Of a stretch of DNA of 54,335 nucleotides, positions 10,621 through 24,879 are shown one piece after another. Source of the stretch: Nemertoderma westbladi (taxonomy: Eukaryota; Xenacoelomorpha; Nemertodermatida; Nemertodermatidae); NCBI GenBank assembly GCA_032718475.1, contig JAUCBJ010003881.1:1-54335 (forward strand). The letters run 5' to 3'. The notes under the pieces are model-generated. The model had not been told where the DNA came from. It was given only the letters and a program-made list of their open reading frames with translations, and searched no databases. Numbering within the stretch: the stretch's first letter is position 1; each line of letters begins with the position of its first letter. A program made the position numbers and the translations under genes.

Positions 10621-13600
10621 TACTCGGTATATGACAAGAGGGTTCTTTATTGGTAGTGTCATACTTACTCGGTATATGACAAGAGGGTTCTTTATTGGTA
10701 GTGTCATACTTACTCGGTATATGGCAAGAGGGTTCTTTATTGGTAGTGTCATACTTATTCGGTATATGACAAGAGGGTTCTTTATTGGTAGTGTCATACT
10801 TACTCGGTATATGACAAGAGGGTTCTTTATTGGTAGTGTCATACTTACTCGGTATATGGCAAGAGGGTTCTTTATTGGTAGTGTCATACTTATTCGGTAT
10901 ATGACAAGAGGGTTCTTTATTGGTAGTGTCATACTTACTCGGTATATGACAAGAGGGTTCTTTATTGGTAGTGTCATACTTACTCGGTATATGGCAAGAG
11001 GGTTCTTTATTGGTAGTGTCATACTTACTCGGTATATGACAAGAGGGTTCTTTATTGGTAGTGTCATACTTACTCGGTATATGACAAGAGGGTTCTTTAT
11101 TGGTCGTGTCATACTTACTCGGTATATGACAAGAGGGTTCTTTATTGGTAGTGTCATACTTACTCGGTATATGGCAAGAGGGTTCTTTATTGGTAGTGTC
11201 ATACTTACTCGGTATATGACAAGAGGGTTCTTTATTGGTAGTGTCATACTTACTCGGTATATGACAAGAGGGTTCTTTATTGGTAGTGTCATACTTATTC
11301 GGTATATGGCAAGAGGGTTCTTTATTGGTAGTGTCATACTTAGTCGGTATATGGCAAGAGGGTTCTTTATTGGTAGTGTCATACTTACTCGATATATGGC
11401 AAGAGGGTTCTTTATTGGTAGTGTCATACTTACTCGGTATATGGCAAGAGGGTTCTTTATTGGTAGTGTCATACTTACTCGGTATATGGCAAGAGGGTTC
11501 TTTATTGGTAGTGTCATACTTAGTCGGTATATGGCAAGAGGGTTCTTTATTGGTAGTGTCATACTTACTCGGTATATGGCAAGAGGGTTCTTTATTGGTA
11601 GTGTCATACTTACTCGGTATATGACAAGAGGGTTCTTTATTGGTAGTGTCATACTTACTCGGTATATGACAAGAGGGTTCTTTATTGGTAGTGTCATACT
11701 TACTCGGTATATGGCAAGAGGGTTCTTTATTGGTAGTGTCATACTTACTCGGTATATGACAAGAGGGTTCTTTATTGGTAGTGTCATACTTACTCGGTAT
11801 ATGACAAGAGGGTTCTTTATTGGTAGTGTCATACTTATTCGGTATATGGCAAGAGGGTTCTTTATTGGTAGTGTCATACTTAGTCGGTATATGGCAAGAG
11901 GGTTCTTTATTGGTAGTGTCATACTTACTCGATATATGGCAAGAGGGTTCTTTATTGGTAGTGTCATACTTACTCGGTATATGGCAAGAGGGTTCTTTAT
12001 TGGTAGTGTCATACTTACTCGGTATATGGCAAGAGGGTTCTTTATTGGTAGTGTCATACTTAGTCGGTATATGGCAAGAGGGTTCTTTATTGGTAGTGTC
12101 ATACTTACTCGGTATATGGCAAGAGGGTTCTTTATTGGTAGTGTCATACTTACTCGGTATATGACAAGAGGGTTCTTTATTGGTAGTGTCATACTTACTC
12201 GGTATATGACAAGAGGGTTCTTTATTGGTAGTGTCATACTTATTCGGTATATGGCAAGAGGGTTCTTTATTGGTAGTGTCATACTTAGTCGGTATATGGC
12301 AAGAGGGTTCTTTATTGGTAGTGTCATACTTACTCGGTATATGACAAGAGGGTTCTTTATTGGTAGTGTCATACTTACTCGGTATATGGCAAGAGGGTTC
12401 TTTATTGGTAGTGTCATACTTACTCGGTATATGACAAGAGGGTTCTTTATTGGTAGTGTCATACTTACTCGGTATATGACAAGAGGGTTCTTTATTGGTA
12501 GTGTCATACTTATTCGGTATATGGCAAGAGGGTTCTTTATTGGTAGTGTCATACTTAGTCGGTATATGGCAAGAGGGTTCTTTATTGGTAGTGTCATACT
12601 TACTCGATATATGGCAAGAGGGTTCTTTATTGGTAGTGTCATACTTACTCGGTATATGGCAAGAGGGTTCTTTATTGGTAGTGTCATACTTACTCGGTAT
12701 ATGGCAAGAGGGTTCTTTATTGGTAGTGTCATACTTAGTCGGTATATGGCAAGAGGGTTCTTTATTGGTAGTGTCATACTTACTCGGTATATGGCAAGAG
12801 GGTTCTTTATTGGTAGTGTCATACTTACTCGGTATATGACAAGAGGGTTCTTTATTGGTAGTGTCATACTTATTCGGTATATGGCAAGAGGGTTCTTTAT
12901 TGGTAGTGTCATACTTAGTCGGTATATGGCAAGAGGGTTCTTTATTGGTAGTGTCATACTTACTCGGTATATGACAAGAGGGTTCTTTATTGGTAGTGTC
13001 ATACTTACTCGGTATATGGCAAGAGGGTTCTTTATTGGTAGTGTCATACTTAGTCGGTATATGGCAAGAGGGTTCTTTATTGGTAGTGTCATACTTACTC
13101 GGTATATGGCAAGAGGGTTCTTTATTGGTAGTGTCATACTTACTCGGTATATGGCAAGAGGGTTCTTTATTGGTAGTGTCATACTTACTCGGTATATGGC
13201 AAGAGGGTTCTTTATTGGTAGTGTCATACTTAGTCGGTATATGGCAAGAGGGTTCTTTATTGGTAGTGTCATACTTACTCGGTATATGGCAAGAGGGTTC
13301 TTTATTGGTAGTGTCATACTTACTCGGTATATGGCAAGATGGTTCTTTATTGGTAGTGTCTTACTTACTCGGTATATGGCAAGAGGGTTCTTTATTGGTA
13401 GTGTCATACTTACTCGATATATGGCAAGAGGGTTCTTTATTGGTAGTGTCATACTTACTCGGTATATGGCAAGAGGGTTCTTTATTGGTAGTGTCATACT
13501 TAGTCGGTATATGGCAAGAGGGTTCTTTATTGGTAGTGTCATACTTACTCGGTATATGGCAAGAGGGTTCTTTATTGGTAGTGTCATACTTACTCGGTAT

Positions 13601-16600
13601 ATGGCAAGAGGGTTCTTTATTGGTAGTGTCATACTTACTCGGTATATGGCAAGATGGTTCTTTAATGGTCGTGTAATACTTACTCGGTATATGGCAACAG
13701 GGTTCTTTAATGGTAGTGTCATACTTACTCGGTATATGGCAAGAGGGTTCTTTATTGGTAGTGTCATACTTACTCGGTATATGGCAAGATGGTTCTTTAT
13801 TGGTCGTGTAATACTTACTCGGTATATGGCAACAGGGTTCTTTAATGGTAGTGTCATACTTACTAGGTATATGGCAAGAGGGTTCTTTATTGGTAGTGTC
13901 ATACTTACTCGGTATATGGCAAGATGGTTCTTTATTGGTCGTGTAATACTTACTCGATATATGGCAAGAGGGTTCTTTATTGGTAGTGTCATACTTACTC
14001 GGTATATGGCAAGATGGTTCTTTATTGGTCGTGTAATACTTACTCGGTATATGGCAAGATGGTTCTTTATTGGTAGTGTCATACTTATTCGGTATATGGC
14101 AAGAGGGTTCTTTATTGGTAGTGTCATACTTACTCGGTATATGGCAAGAGGGTTCTTTATTGGTCGTGTAATACTTACTCGGTATATGGCAAGATGGTTC
14201 TTTATTGGTCGTGTAATACTTACTCGGTATATGGCAACAGGGTTCTTTAATGGTAGTGTCATACTTACTCGGTATATGGCAAGAGGGTTCTTTATTGGTA
14301 GTGTCATACTTACTCGGTATATGGCAAGATGGTTCTTTATTGGTCGTGTAATACTTACTCGGTATATGGCAAGATGGTTCTTTATTGGTAGTGTCATACT
14401 TATTCGGTATATGGCAAGAGGGTTCTTTATTGGTAGTGTCATACTTACTCGGTATATGGCAAGATGGTTCTTTATTGGTCGTGTAATACTTACTCGGTAT
14501 ATGGCAAGATGGTTCTTTATTGGTCGTGTAATACTTACTCGGTATATGGCAAGGGGGTTCTTTAATGGTAGTGTCATACTTACTCGGTATATGGCAAGAG
14601 GGTTCTTTATTGGTAGTGTCATACTTACTCGGTATATGGCAAGATGGTTCTTTATTGGTCGTGTAATACTTACTCGATATATGGCAAGAGGGTTCTTTAT
14701 TGGTAGTGTCATACCTCCTCGATATATGGCAAGAGGGCTCTTTATTGGTAGTGTCATACTTAGTCGGTATATGGCAAGAGGGTTCTTTATTGGTAGTGTC
14801 ATACTTACTCGGTATATGGCAAGAGGGTTCTTTATTGGTAGTGTCATACTTACTCGGTATATGACAAGAGGGTTCTTTATTGGTAGTGTCATACTTACTC
14901 GGTATATGGCAAGAGGGTTCTTTATTGGTAGTGTCATACTTACTCGGTATATGGCAAGAGGGTTCTTTATTGGTAGTGTCATACTTACTCGGTATATGGC
15001 AAGAGGGTTCTTTATTGGTAGTGTCATACTTAGTCGGTATATGGCAAGAGGGTTCTTTATTGGTAGTGTCATACTTACTCGGTATATGGCAAGAGGGTTC
15101 TTTATTGGTAGTGTCATACTTACTCGGTATATGACAAGAGGGTTCTTTATTGGTAGTGTCATACTTACTCGGTATATGACAAGAGGGTTCTTTATTGGTA
15201 GTGTCATACTTACTCGGTATATGGCAAGAGGGTTCTTTATTGGTAGTGTCATACTTACTCGGTATATGACAAGAGGGTTCTTTATTGGTAGTGTCATACT
15301 TACTCGGTATATGACAAGAGGGTTCTTTATTGGTAGTGTCATACTTATTCGGTATATGGCAAGAGGGTTCTTTATTGGTAGTGTCATACTTAGTCGGTAT
15401 ATGGCAAGAGGGTTCTTTATTGGTAGTGTCATACTTACTCGATATATGGCAAGAGGGTTCTTTATTGGTAGTGTCATACTTACTCGGTATATGGCAAGAG
15501 GGTTCTTTATTGGTAGTGACATACTTACTCGGTATATGGCAAGATGGTTCTTTATTGGTAGTGTCATACTTATTCGGTATATGGCAAGAGGGTTCTTTAT
15601 TGGTAGTGTCATACTTACTCGGTATATGGCAAGATGGTTCTTTATTGGTCGTGTAATACTTACTCGGTATATGGCAAGGGGGTTCTTTATTGGTAGTGTC
15701 ATACTTACTCGGTATATGGCAAGATGGTTCTTTATTGGTAGTGTCATACTTATTCGGTATATGGCAAGAGGGTTCTTTATTGGTAGTGTCATACTTACTC
15801 GGTATATGGCAAGATGGTTCTTTATTGGTAGTGTCATACTTATTCGGTATATGGCAAGAGGGTTCTTTATTGGTAGTGTCTTACTTACTCGGTATATGGC
15901 AAGAGGGTTCTTTATTGGTAGTGTCATACTTACTCGGTATATGGCAAGATGGTTCTTTATTGGTAGTGTCATACTTACTCGGTATATGGCAAGAGGGTTC
16001 TTTATTGGTCGTGTCATACTTACTCGGTATATGGCAAGAGGGTTCTTTATTGGTAGTGTCATAATTACTCGGTATATGGCAAGATGGTTCTTTATTGGTA
16101 GTGTCATACTTACTCGGTATATGGCAAGATGGTTCTTTATTGGTAGTGTCATACTTATTCGGTATATGGCAAGAGGGTTCTTTATTGGTAGTGTCATACT
16201 TACTCGGTATATGGCAAGGGGGTTCTTTATTGGTAGTGTCATACTTATTCGGTATATGGCAAGAGGGTTCTTTATTGGTAGTGTCATACTTACTCGGTAT
16301 ATGGCAAGAGGGTTCTTTATTGGTAGTGTCATACTTACTCGGTATATGGCAAGGGGGTTCTTTATTGGTAGTGTCATACTTATTCGGTATATGGCAAGAT
16401 GGTTCTTTATTGGTAGTGTCATACTTATTCGGTATATGGCAAGAGGGTTCTTTATTGGTAGTGTCATACTTACTCGGTATATGGCAAGGGGGTTCTTTAT
16501 TGGTAGTGTCATACTTATTCGGTATATGGCAAGAGGGTTCTTTATTGGTAGTGTCATACTTACTCGGTATATGGCAAGAGGGTTCTTTATTGGTAGTGTC

Positions 16601-19600
16601 ATACTTACTCGGTATATGGCAAGAGGGTTCTTTATTGGTAGTGTCATACTTACTCGGTATATGGCAAGGGGGTTCTTTATTGGTAGTGTCATACTTACTC
16701 GGTATATGGCAAGAGGGTTCTTTATTGGTAGTGTCATACTTACTCGGTATATGGCAAGAGGGCTCTTTATTGGTAGTGTCATACTTACTCGGTATATGGC
16801 AAGAGGGCTCTTTATTGGTAGTGTCATACTTAGTCGGTATATGGCAAGAGGGTTCTTTATTGGTCGTGTCATACTTACTCGGTATATGACAAGAGGGTTC
16901 TTTATTGGTAGTGTCATACTTACTCGGTATATGACAAGAGGGTTCTTTATTGGTAGTGTCATACTTATTCGGTATATGGCAAGAGGGTTCTTTATTGGTA
17001 GTGTCATACTTAGTCGGTATATGGCAAGAGGGTTCTTTATTGGTAGTGTCATACTTACTCGGTATATGACAAGAGGGTTCTTTATTGGTAGTGTCATACT
17101 TACTCGGTATATGGCAAGAGGGTTCTTTATTGGTAGTGTCATACTTAGTCGGTATATGGCAAGAGGGTTCTTTATTGGTAGTGTCATACTTACTCGGTAT
17201 ATGGCAAGAGGGTTCTTTATTGGTAGTGTCATACTTACTCGGTATATGGCAAGAGGGTTCTTTATTGGTAGTGTCATACTTACTCGGTATATGGCAAGAG
17301 GGTTCTTTATTGGTAGTGTCATACTTAGTCGGTATATGGCAAGAGGGTTCTTTATTGGTAGTGTCATACTTACTCGGTATATGGCAAGAGGGTTCTTTAT
17401 TGGTAGTGTCATACTTACTCGGTATATGGCAAGATGGTTCTTTATTGGTAGTGTCTTACTTACTCGGTATATGGCAAGAGGGTTCTTTATTGGTAGTGTC
17501 ATACTTACTCGATATATGGCAAGAGGGTTCTTTATTGGTAGTGTCATACTTACTCGGTATATGGCAAGAGGGTTCTTTATTGGTAGTGTCATACTTACTC
17601 GGTATATGGCAAGAGGGTTCTTTATTGGTAGTGTCATACTTACTCGGTATATGGCAAGAGGGTTCTTTATTGGTAGTGTCATACTTACTCGGTATATGGC
17701 AAGAGGGTTCTTTATTGGTAGTGTCATACTTACTCGGTATATGACAAGAGGGTTCTTTATTGGTAGTGTCATACTTACTCGGTATATGGCAAGAGGGTTC
17801 TTTATTGGTAGTGTCATACTTAGTCGGTATATGGCAAGAGGGTTCTTTATTGGTAGTGTCATACTTACTCGGTATATGACAAGAGGGTTCTTTATTGGTA
17901 GTGTCATACTTACTCGGTATATGGCAAGAGGGTTCTTTATTGGTAGTGTCATACTTAGTCGGTATATGGCAAGAGGGTTCTTTATTGGTAGTGTCATACT
18001 TACTCGGTATATGACAAGAGGGTTCTTTATTGGTAGTGTCATACTTACTCGGTATATGACAAGAGGGTTCTTTATTGGTAGTGTCATACTTACTCGGTAT
18101 ATGACAAGAGGGTTCTTTATTGGTAGTGTCATACTTATTCGGTATATGGCAAGAGGGTTCTTTATTGGTAGTGTCATACTTAGTCGGTATATGGCAAGAG
18201 GGTTCTTTATTGGTAGTGTCATACTTACTCGGTATATGACAAGAGGGTTCTTTATTGGTAGTGTCATACTTACTCGGTATATGGCAAGAGGGTTCTTTAT
18301 TGGTAGTGTCATACTTAGTCGGTATATGGCAAGAGGGTTCTTTATTGGTAGTGTCATACTTACTCGGTATATGGCAAGAGGGTTCTTTATTGGTAGTGTC
18401 ATACTTACTCGGTATATGGCAAGAGGGTTCTTTATTGGTAGTGTCATACTTACTCGGTATATGGCAAGAGGGTTCTTTATTGGTAGTGTCATACTTAGTC
18501 GGTATATGGCAAGAGGGTTCTTTATTGGTAGTGTCATACTTACTCGGTATATGGCAAGAGGGTTCTTTATTGGTAGTGTCATACTTACTCGGTATATGGC
18601 AAGATGGTTCTTTATTGGTAGTGTCTTACTTACTCGGTATATGGCAAGAGGGTTCTTTATTGGTAGTGTCATACTTACTCGATATATGGCAAGAGGGTTC
18701 TTTATTGGTAGTGTCATACTTACTCGGTATATGGCAAGAGGGTTCTTTATTGGTAGTGTCATACTTACTCGGTATATGGCAAGAGGGTTCTTTATTGGTA
18801 GTGTCATACTTACTCGGTATATGGCAAGAGGGTTCTTTATTGGTAGTGTCATACTTACTCGGTATATGGCAAGATGGTTCTTTATTGGTCGTGTAATACT
18901 TACTCGGTATATGGCAACAGGGTTCTTTAATGGTAGTGTCATACTTACTCGGTATATGGCAAGAGGGTTCTTTATTGGTAGTGTCATACTTATTCGGTAT
19001 ATGGCAAGATGGTTCTTTATTGGTCGTGTAATACTTACTCGATATATGGCAAGAGGGTTCTTTATTGGTAGTGTCATACTTACTCGGTATATGGCAAGAT
19101 GGTTCTTTATTGGTCGTGTAATACTTACTCGGTATATGGCAAGATGGTTCTTTATTGGTAGTGTCATACTTATTCGGTATATGGCAAGAGGGTTCTTTAT
19201 TGGTAGTGTCATACTTACTCGGTATATGGCAAGAGGGTTCTTTATTGGTCGTGTAATACTTACTCGGTATATGGCAAGATGGTTCTTTATTGGTCGTGTA
19301 ATACTTACTCGGTATATGGCAACAGGGTTCTTTAATGGTAGTGTCATACTTACTCGGTATATGGCAAGAGGGTTCTTTATTGGTAGTGTCATACTTACTC
19401 GGTATATGGCAAGATGGTTCTTTATTGGTCGTGTAATACTTACTCGGTATATGGCAAGATGGTTCTTTATTGGTAGTGTCATACTTATTCGGTATATGGC
19501 AAGAGGGTTCTTTATTGGTAGTGTCATACTTACTCGGTATATGGCAAGATGGTTCTTTATTGGTCGTGTAATACTTACTCGGTATATGGCAAGATGGTTC

Positions 19601-22600
19601 TTTATTGGTCGTGTAATACTTACTCGGTATATGGCAACAGGGTTCTTTAATGGTAGTGTCATACTTACTCGGTATATGGCAAGAGGGTTCTTTATTGGTA
19701 GTGTCATACTTACTCGGTATATGGCAAGATGGTTCTTTATTGGTCGTGTAATACTTACTCGATATATGGCAAGAGGGTTCTTTATTGGTAGTGTCATACT
19801 TACTCGGTATATGGCAAGATGGTTCTTTATTGGTCGTGTAATACTTACTCGGTATATGGCAAGATGGTTCTTTATTGGTAGTGTCATACTTATTCGGTAT
19901 ATGGCAAGAGGGTTCTTTATTGGTAGTGTCATACTTACTCGGTATATGGCAAGAGGGTTCTTTATTGGTAGTGTCATACTTACTCGGTATATGACAAGAG
20001 GGTTCTTTATTGGTAGTGTCATACTTACTCGGTATATGGCAAGAGGGTTCTTTATTGGTAGTGTCATACTTAGTCGGTATATGGCAAGAGGGTTCTTTAT
20101 TGGTAGTGTCATACTTACTCGGTATATGGCAAGAGGGTTCTTTATTGGTAGTGTCATACTTACTCGGTATATGGCAAGAGGGTTCTTTATTGGTAGTGTC
20201 ATACTTAGTCGGTATATGGCAAGAGGGTTCTTTATTGGTAGTGTCATACTTACTCGGTATATGGCAAGAGGGTTCTTTATTGGTAGTGTCATACTTACTC
20301 GGTATATGGCAAGAGGGTTCTTTATTGGTAGTGTCATACTTACTCGGTATATGGCAAGAGGGTTCTTTATTGGTAGTGTCATACTTACTCGGTATATGGC
20401 AAGAGGGTTCTTTATTGGTAGTGTCATACTTACTCGGTATATGGCAAGAGGGTTCTTTATTGGTAGTGTCATACTTACTCGGTATATGGCAAGATGGTTC
20501 TTTATTGGTAGTGTCTTACTTACTCGGTATATGGCAAGAGGGTTCTTTATTGGTAGTGTCATACTTACTCGATATATGGCAAGAGGGTTCTTTATTGGTA
20601 GTGTCATACTTACTCGGTATATGGCAAGAGGGTTCTTTATTGGTAGTGTCATACTTACTCGGTATATGGCAAGAGGGTTCTTTATTGGTAGTGTCATACT
20701 TACTCGGTATATGGCAAGAGGGTTCTTTATTGGTAGTGTCATACTTACTCGGTATATGGCAAGATGGTTCTTTATTGGTCGTGTAATACTTACTCGGTAT
20801 ATGGCAACAGGGTTCTTTAATGGTAGTGTCATACTTACTCGGTATATGGCAAGAGGGTTCTTTATTGGTAGTGTCATACTTATTCGGTATATGGCAAGAT
20901 GGTTCTTTATTGGTCGTGTAATACTTACTCGATATATGGCAAGAGGGTTCTTTATTGGTAGTGTCATACTTACTCGGTATATGGCAAGATGGTTCTTTAT
21001 TGGTCGTGTAATACTTACTCGGTATATGGCAAGATGGTTCTTTATTGGTAGTGTCATACTTATTCGGTATATGGCAAGAGGGTTCTTTATTGGTAGTGTC
21101 ATACTTACTCGGTATATGGCAAGAGGGTTCTTTATTGGTCGTGTAATACTTACTCGGTATATGGCAAGATGGTTCTTTATTGGTCGTGTAATACTTACTC
21201 GGTATATGGCAACAGGGTTCTTTAATGGTAGTGTCATACTTACTCGGTATATGGCAAGAGGGTTCTTTATTGGTAGTGTCATACTTACTCGGTATATGGC
21301 AAGATGGTTCTTTATTGGTCGTGTAATACTTACTCGGTATATGGCAAGATGGTTCTTTATTGGTAGTGTCATACTTATTCGGTATATGGCAAGAGGGTTC
21401 TTTATTGGTAGTGTCATACTTACTCGGTATATGGCAAGATGGTTCTTTATTGGTCGTGTAATACTTACTCGGTATATGGCAAGATGGTTCTTTATTGGTC
21501 GTGTAATACTTACTCGGTATATGGCAACAGGGTTCTTTAATGGTAGTGTCATACTTACTCGGTATATGGCAAGAGGGTTCTTTATTGGTAGTGTCATACT
21601 TACTCGGTATATGGCAAGATGGTTCTTTATTGGTCGTGTAATACTTACTCGATATATGGCAAGAGGGTTCTTTATTGGTAGTGTCATACTTACTCGGTAT
21701 ATGGCAAGATGGTTCTTTATTGGTCGTGTAATACTTACTCGGTATATGGCAAGATGGTTCTTTATTGGTAGTGTCATACTTATTCGGTATATGGCAAGAG
21801 GGTTCTTTATTGGTAGTGTCATACTTACTCGGTATATGGCAAGATGGTTCTTTATTGGTCGTGTAATACTTACTCGGTATATGGCAAGGGGGTTCTTTAT
21901 TGGTAGTGTCATACTTACTCGGTATATGGCAAGAGGGTTCTTTATTGGTAGTGTCTTACTTACTCGGTATATGGCAAGATGGTTCTTTATTGGTAGTGTC
22001 ATACTTATTCGGTATATGGCAAGGGGGTTCTTTATTGGTAGTGTCATACTTACTCGGTATATGGCAAGATGGTTCTTTATTGGTAGTGTCATACTTATTC
22101 GGTATATGGCAAGAGGGTTCTTTATTGGTAGTGTCATACTTATTCGGTATATGGCAAGATGGTTCTTTATTGGTAGTGTCATACTTACTCGGTATATGGC
22201 AAGATGGTTCTTTATTGGTCGTGTAATACTTACTCGGTATATGGCAAGGGGGTTCTTTATTGGTAGTGTCATACTTACTCGGTATATGGCAAGATGGTTC
22301 TTTATTGGTAGTGTCATACTTATTCGGTATATGGCAAGAGGGTTCTTTATTGGTAGTGTCATACTTACTCGGTATATGGCAAGATGGTTCTTTATTGGTC
22401 GTGTAATACTTACTCGGTATATGGCAAGGGGGTTCTTTATTGGTAGTGTCATACTTACTCGGTATATGGCAAGAGGGTTCTTTATTGGTAGTGTCTTACT
22501 TACTCGGTATATGGCAAGAGGGTTCTTTATTGGTAGTGTCATACTTACTCGGTATATGGCAAGATGGTTCTTTATTGGTAGTGTCATACTTATTCGGTAT

Positions 22601-24879
22601 ATGGCAAGAGGGTTCTTTATTGGTAGTGTCATACTTACTCGGTATATGGCAAGAGGGTTCTTTATTGGTAGTGTCATACTTACTCGGTATATGGCAAGGG
22701 GGTTCTTTATTGGTAGTGTCATACTTACTCGGTATATGGCAAGATGGTTCTTTATTGGTAGTGTCATACTTATTCGGTATATGGCAAGGGGGTTCTTTAT
22801 TGGTAGTGTCATACTTACTCGGTATATGGCAAGATGGTTCTTTATTGGTAGTGTCATACTTATTCGGTATATGGCAAGATGGTTCTTTATTGGTAGTGTC
22901 ATACTTATTCGGTATATGGCAAGGGGGTTCTTTATTGGTAGTGTCATACTTACTCGGTATATGGCAAGATGGTTCTTTATTGGTAGTGTCATACTTATTC
23001 GGTATATGGCAAGGGGGTTCTTTATTGGTAGTGTCATACTTACTCGGTATATGGCAAGAGGGTTCTTTATTGGTAGTGTCATACTTACTCGGTATATGGC
23101 AAGGGGGTTCTTTATTGGTAGTGTCATACTTACTCGGTATATGGCAAGAGGGTTCTTTATTGGTAGTGTCATACTTACTCGGTATATGGCAAGATGGTTC
23201 TTTATTGGTAGTGTCATACTTATTCGGTATATGGCAAGAGGGTTCTTTATTGGTAGTGTCTTACTTACTCGGTATATGGCAAGAGGGTTCTTTATTGGTA
23301 GTGTCATACTTACTCGGTATATGGCAAGATGGTTCTTTATTGGTAGTGTCATACTTACTCGGTATATGGCAAGAGGGTTCTTTATTGGTCGTGTCATACT
23401 TACTCGGTATATGGCAAGAGGGTTCTTTATTGGTAGTGTCATACTTACTCGGTATATGGCAAGATGGTTCTTTATTGGTAGTGTCATACTTACTCGGTAT
23501 ATGGCAAGATGGTTCTTTATTGGTAGTGTCATACTTATTCGGTATATGGCAAGAGGGTTCTTTATTGGTAGTGTCATACTTACTCGGTATATGGCAAGGG
23601 GGTTCTTTATTGGTAGTGTCATACTTATTCGGTATATGGCAAGAGGGTTCTTTATTGGTAGTGTCATACTTACTCGGTATATGGCAAGAGGGTTCTTTAT
23701 TGGTAGTGTCATACTTACTCGGTATATGGCAAGGGGGTTCTTTATTGGTAGTGTCATACTTATTCGGTATATGGCAAGATGGTTCTTTATTGGTAGTGTC
23801 ATACTTATTCGGTATATGGCAAGAGGGTTCTTTATTGGTAGTGTCATACTTACTCGGTATATGGCAAGGGGGTTCTTTATTGGTAGTGTCATACTTATTC
23901 GGTATATGGCAAGAGGGTTCTTTATTGGTAGTGTCATACTTACTCGGTATATGGCAAGAGGGTTCTTTATTGGTAGTGTCATACTTACTCGGTATATGGC
24001 AAGGGGGTTCTTTATTGGTAGTGTCATACTTATTCGGTATATGGCAAGAGGGTTCTTTATTGGTAGTGTCATACTTACTCGGTATATGGCAAGATGGTTC
24101 TTTATTGGTAGTGTCATACTTATTCGGTATATGGCAAGAGGGTTCTTTATTGGTAGTGTCATACTTACTCGGTATATGGCAAGAGGGTTCTTTATTGGTA
24201 GTGTCATACTTACTCGGTATATGGCAAGATGGTTCTTTATTGGTAGTGTCATACTTATTCGGTATATGGCAAGAGGGTTCTTTATTGGTAGTGTCATACT
24301 TACTCGGTATATGGCAAGATGGTTCTTTATTGGTAGTGTCATACTTATTCGGTATATGGCAAGAGGGTTCTTTATTGGTAGTGTCTTACTTACTCGGTAT
24401 ATGGCAAGAGGGTTCTTTATTGGTAGTGTCATACTTACTCGGTATATGGCAAGATGGTTCTTTATTGGTAGTGTCATACTTATTCGGTATATGGCAAGAG
24501 GGTTCTTTATTGGTAGTGTCATACTTACTCGGTATATGGCAAGATGGTTCTTTATTGGTAGTGTCATACTTATTCGGTATATGGCAAGAGGGTTCTTTAT
24601 TGGTAGTGTCATACTTACTCGGTATATGGCAAGAGGGTTCTTTATTGGTCGTGTCATACTTACTCGGTATATGGCAAGAGGGTTCTTTATTGGTAGTGTC
24701 ATACTTACTCGGTATATGGCAAGATGGTTCTTTATTGGTAGTGTCATACTTACTCGGTATATGGCAAGAGGGTTCTTTATTGGTCGTGTCATACTTACTC
24801 GGTATATGGCAAGAGGGTTCTTTATTGGTAGTGTCATACTTACTCGGTATATGGCAAGAGGGTTCTTTATTGGTAGTGT
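10621..24879 (-). repeat. 45-bp tandem array of RhoGEF exon end plus 5' splice site (about 317 units)
   Basis: The array is 14,259 bp of a strictly 45-bp repeat that abuts and includes the 3' end of exon 24844-24980. In gene (minus) orientation each unit is 36 nt coding TLPIKNPLAIYR, then GTAAGTATG, a consensus 5' splice donor. Most units keep GTAAGT (read through as R-V-S); others read ATAAGT (R-I-S) or CTAAGT (R-L-S) and have lost GT. Common exonic variants are N-H for N-P and L-V for L-A. No unit has a stop, so both strands are open for over 4,800 codons. Higher-order structure is visible: 18871-19900 recurs 1,890 bp (42 units) later at 20761-21790. I see it as a runaway duplication of an exon/intron border, not as a separate gene. 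Confidence 0.97.
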
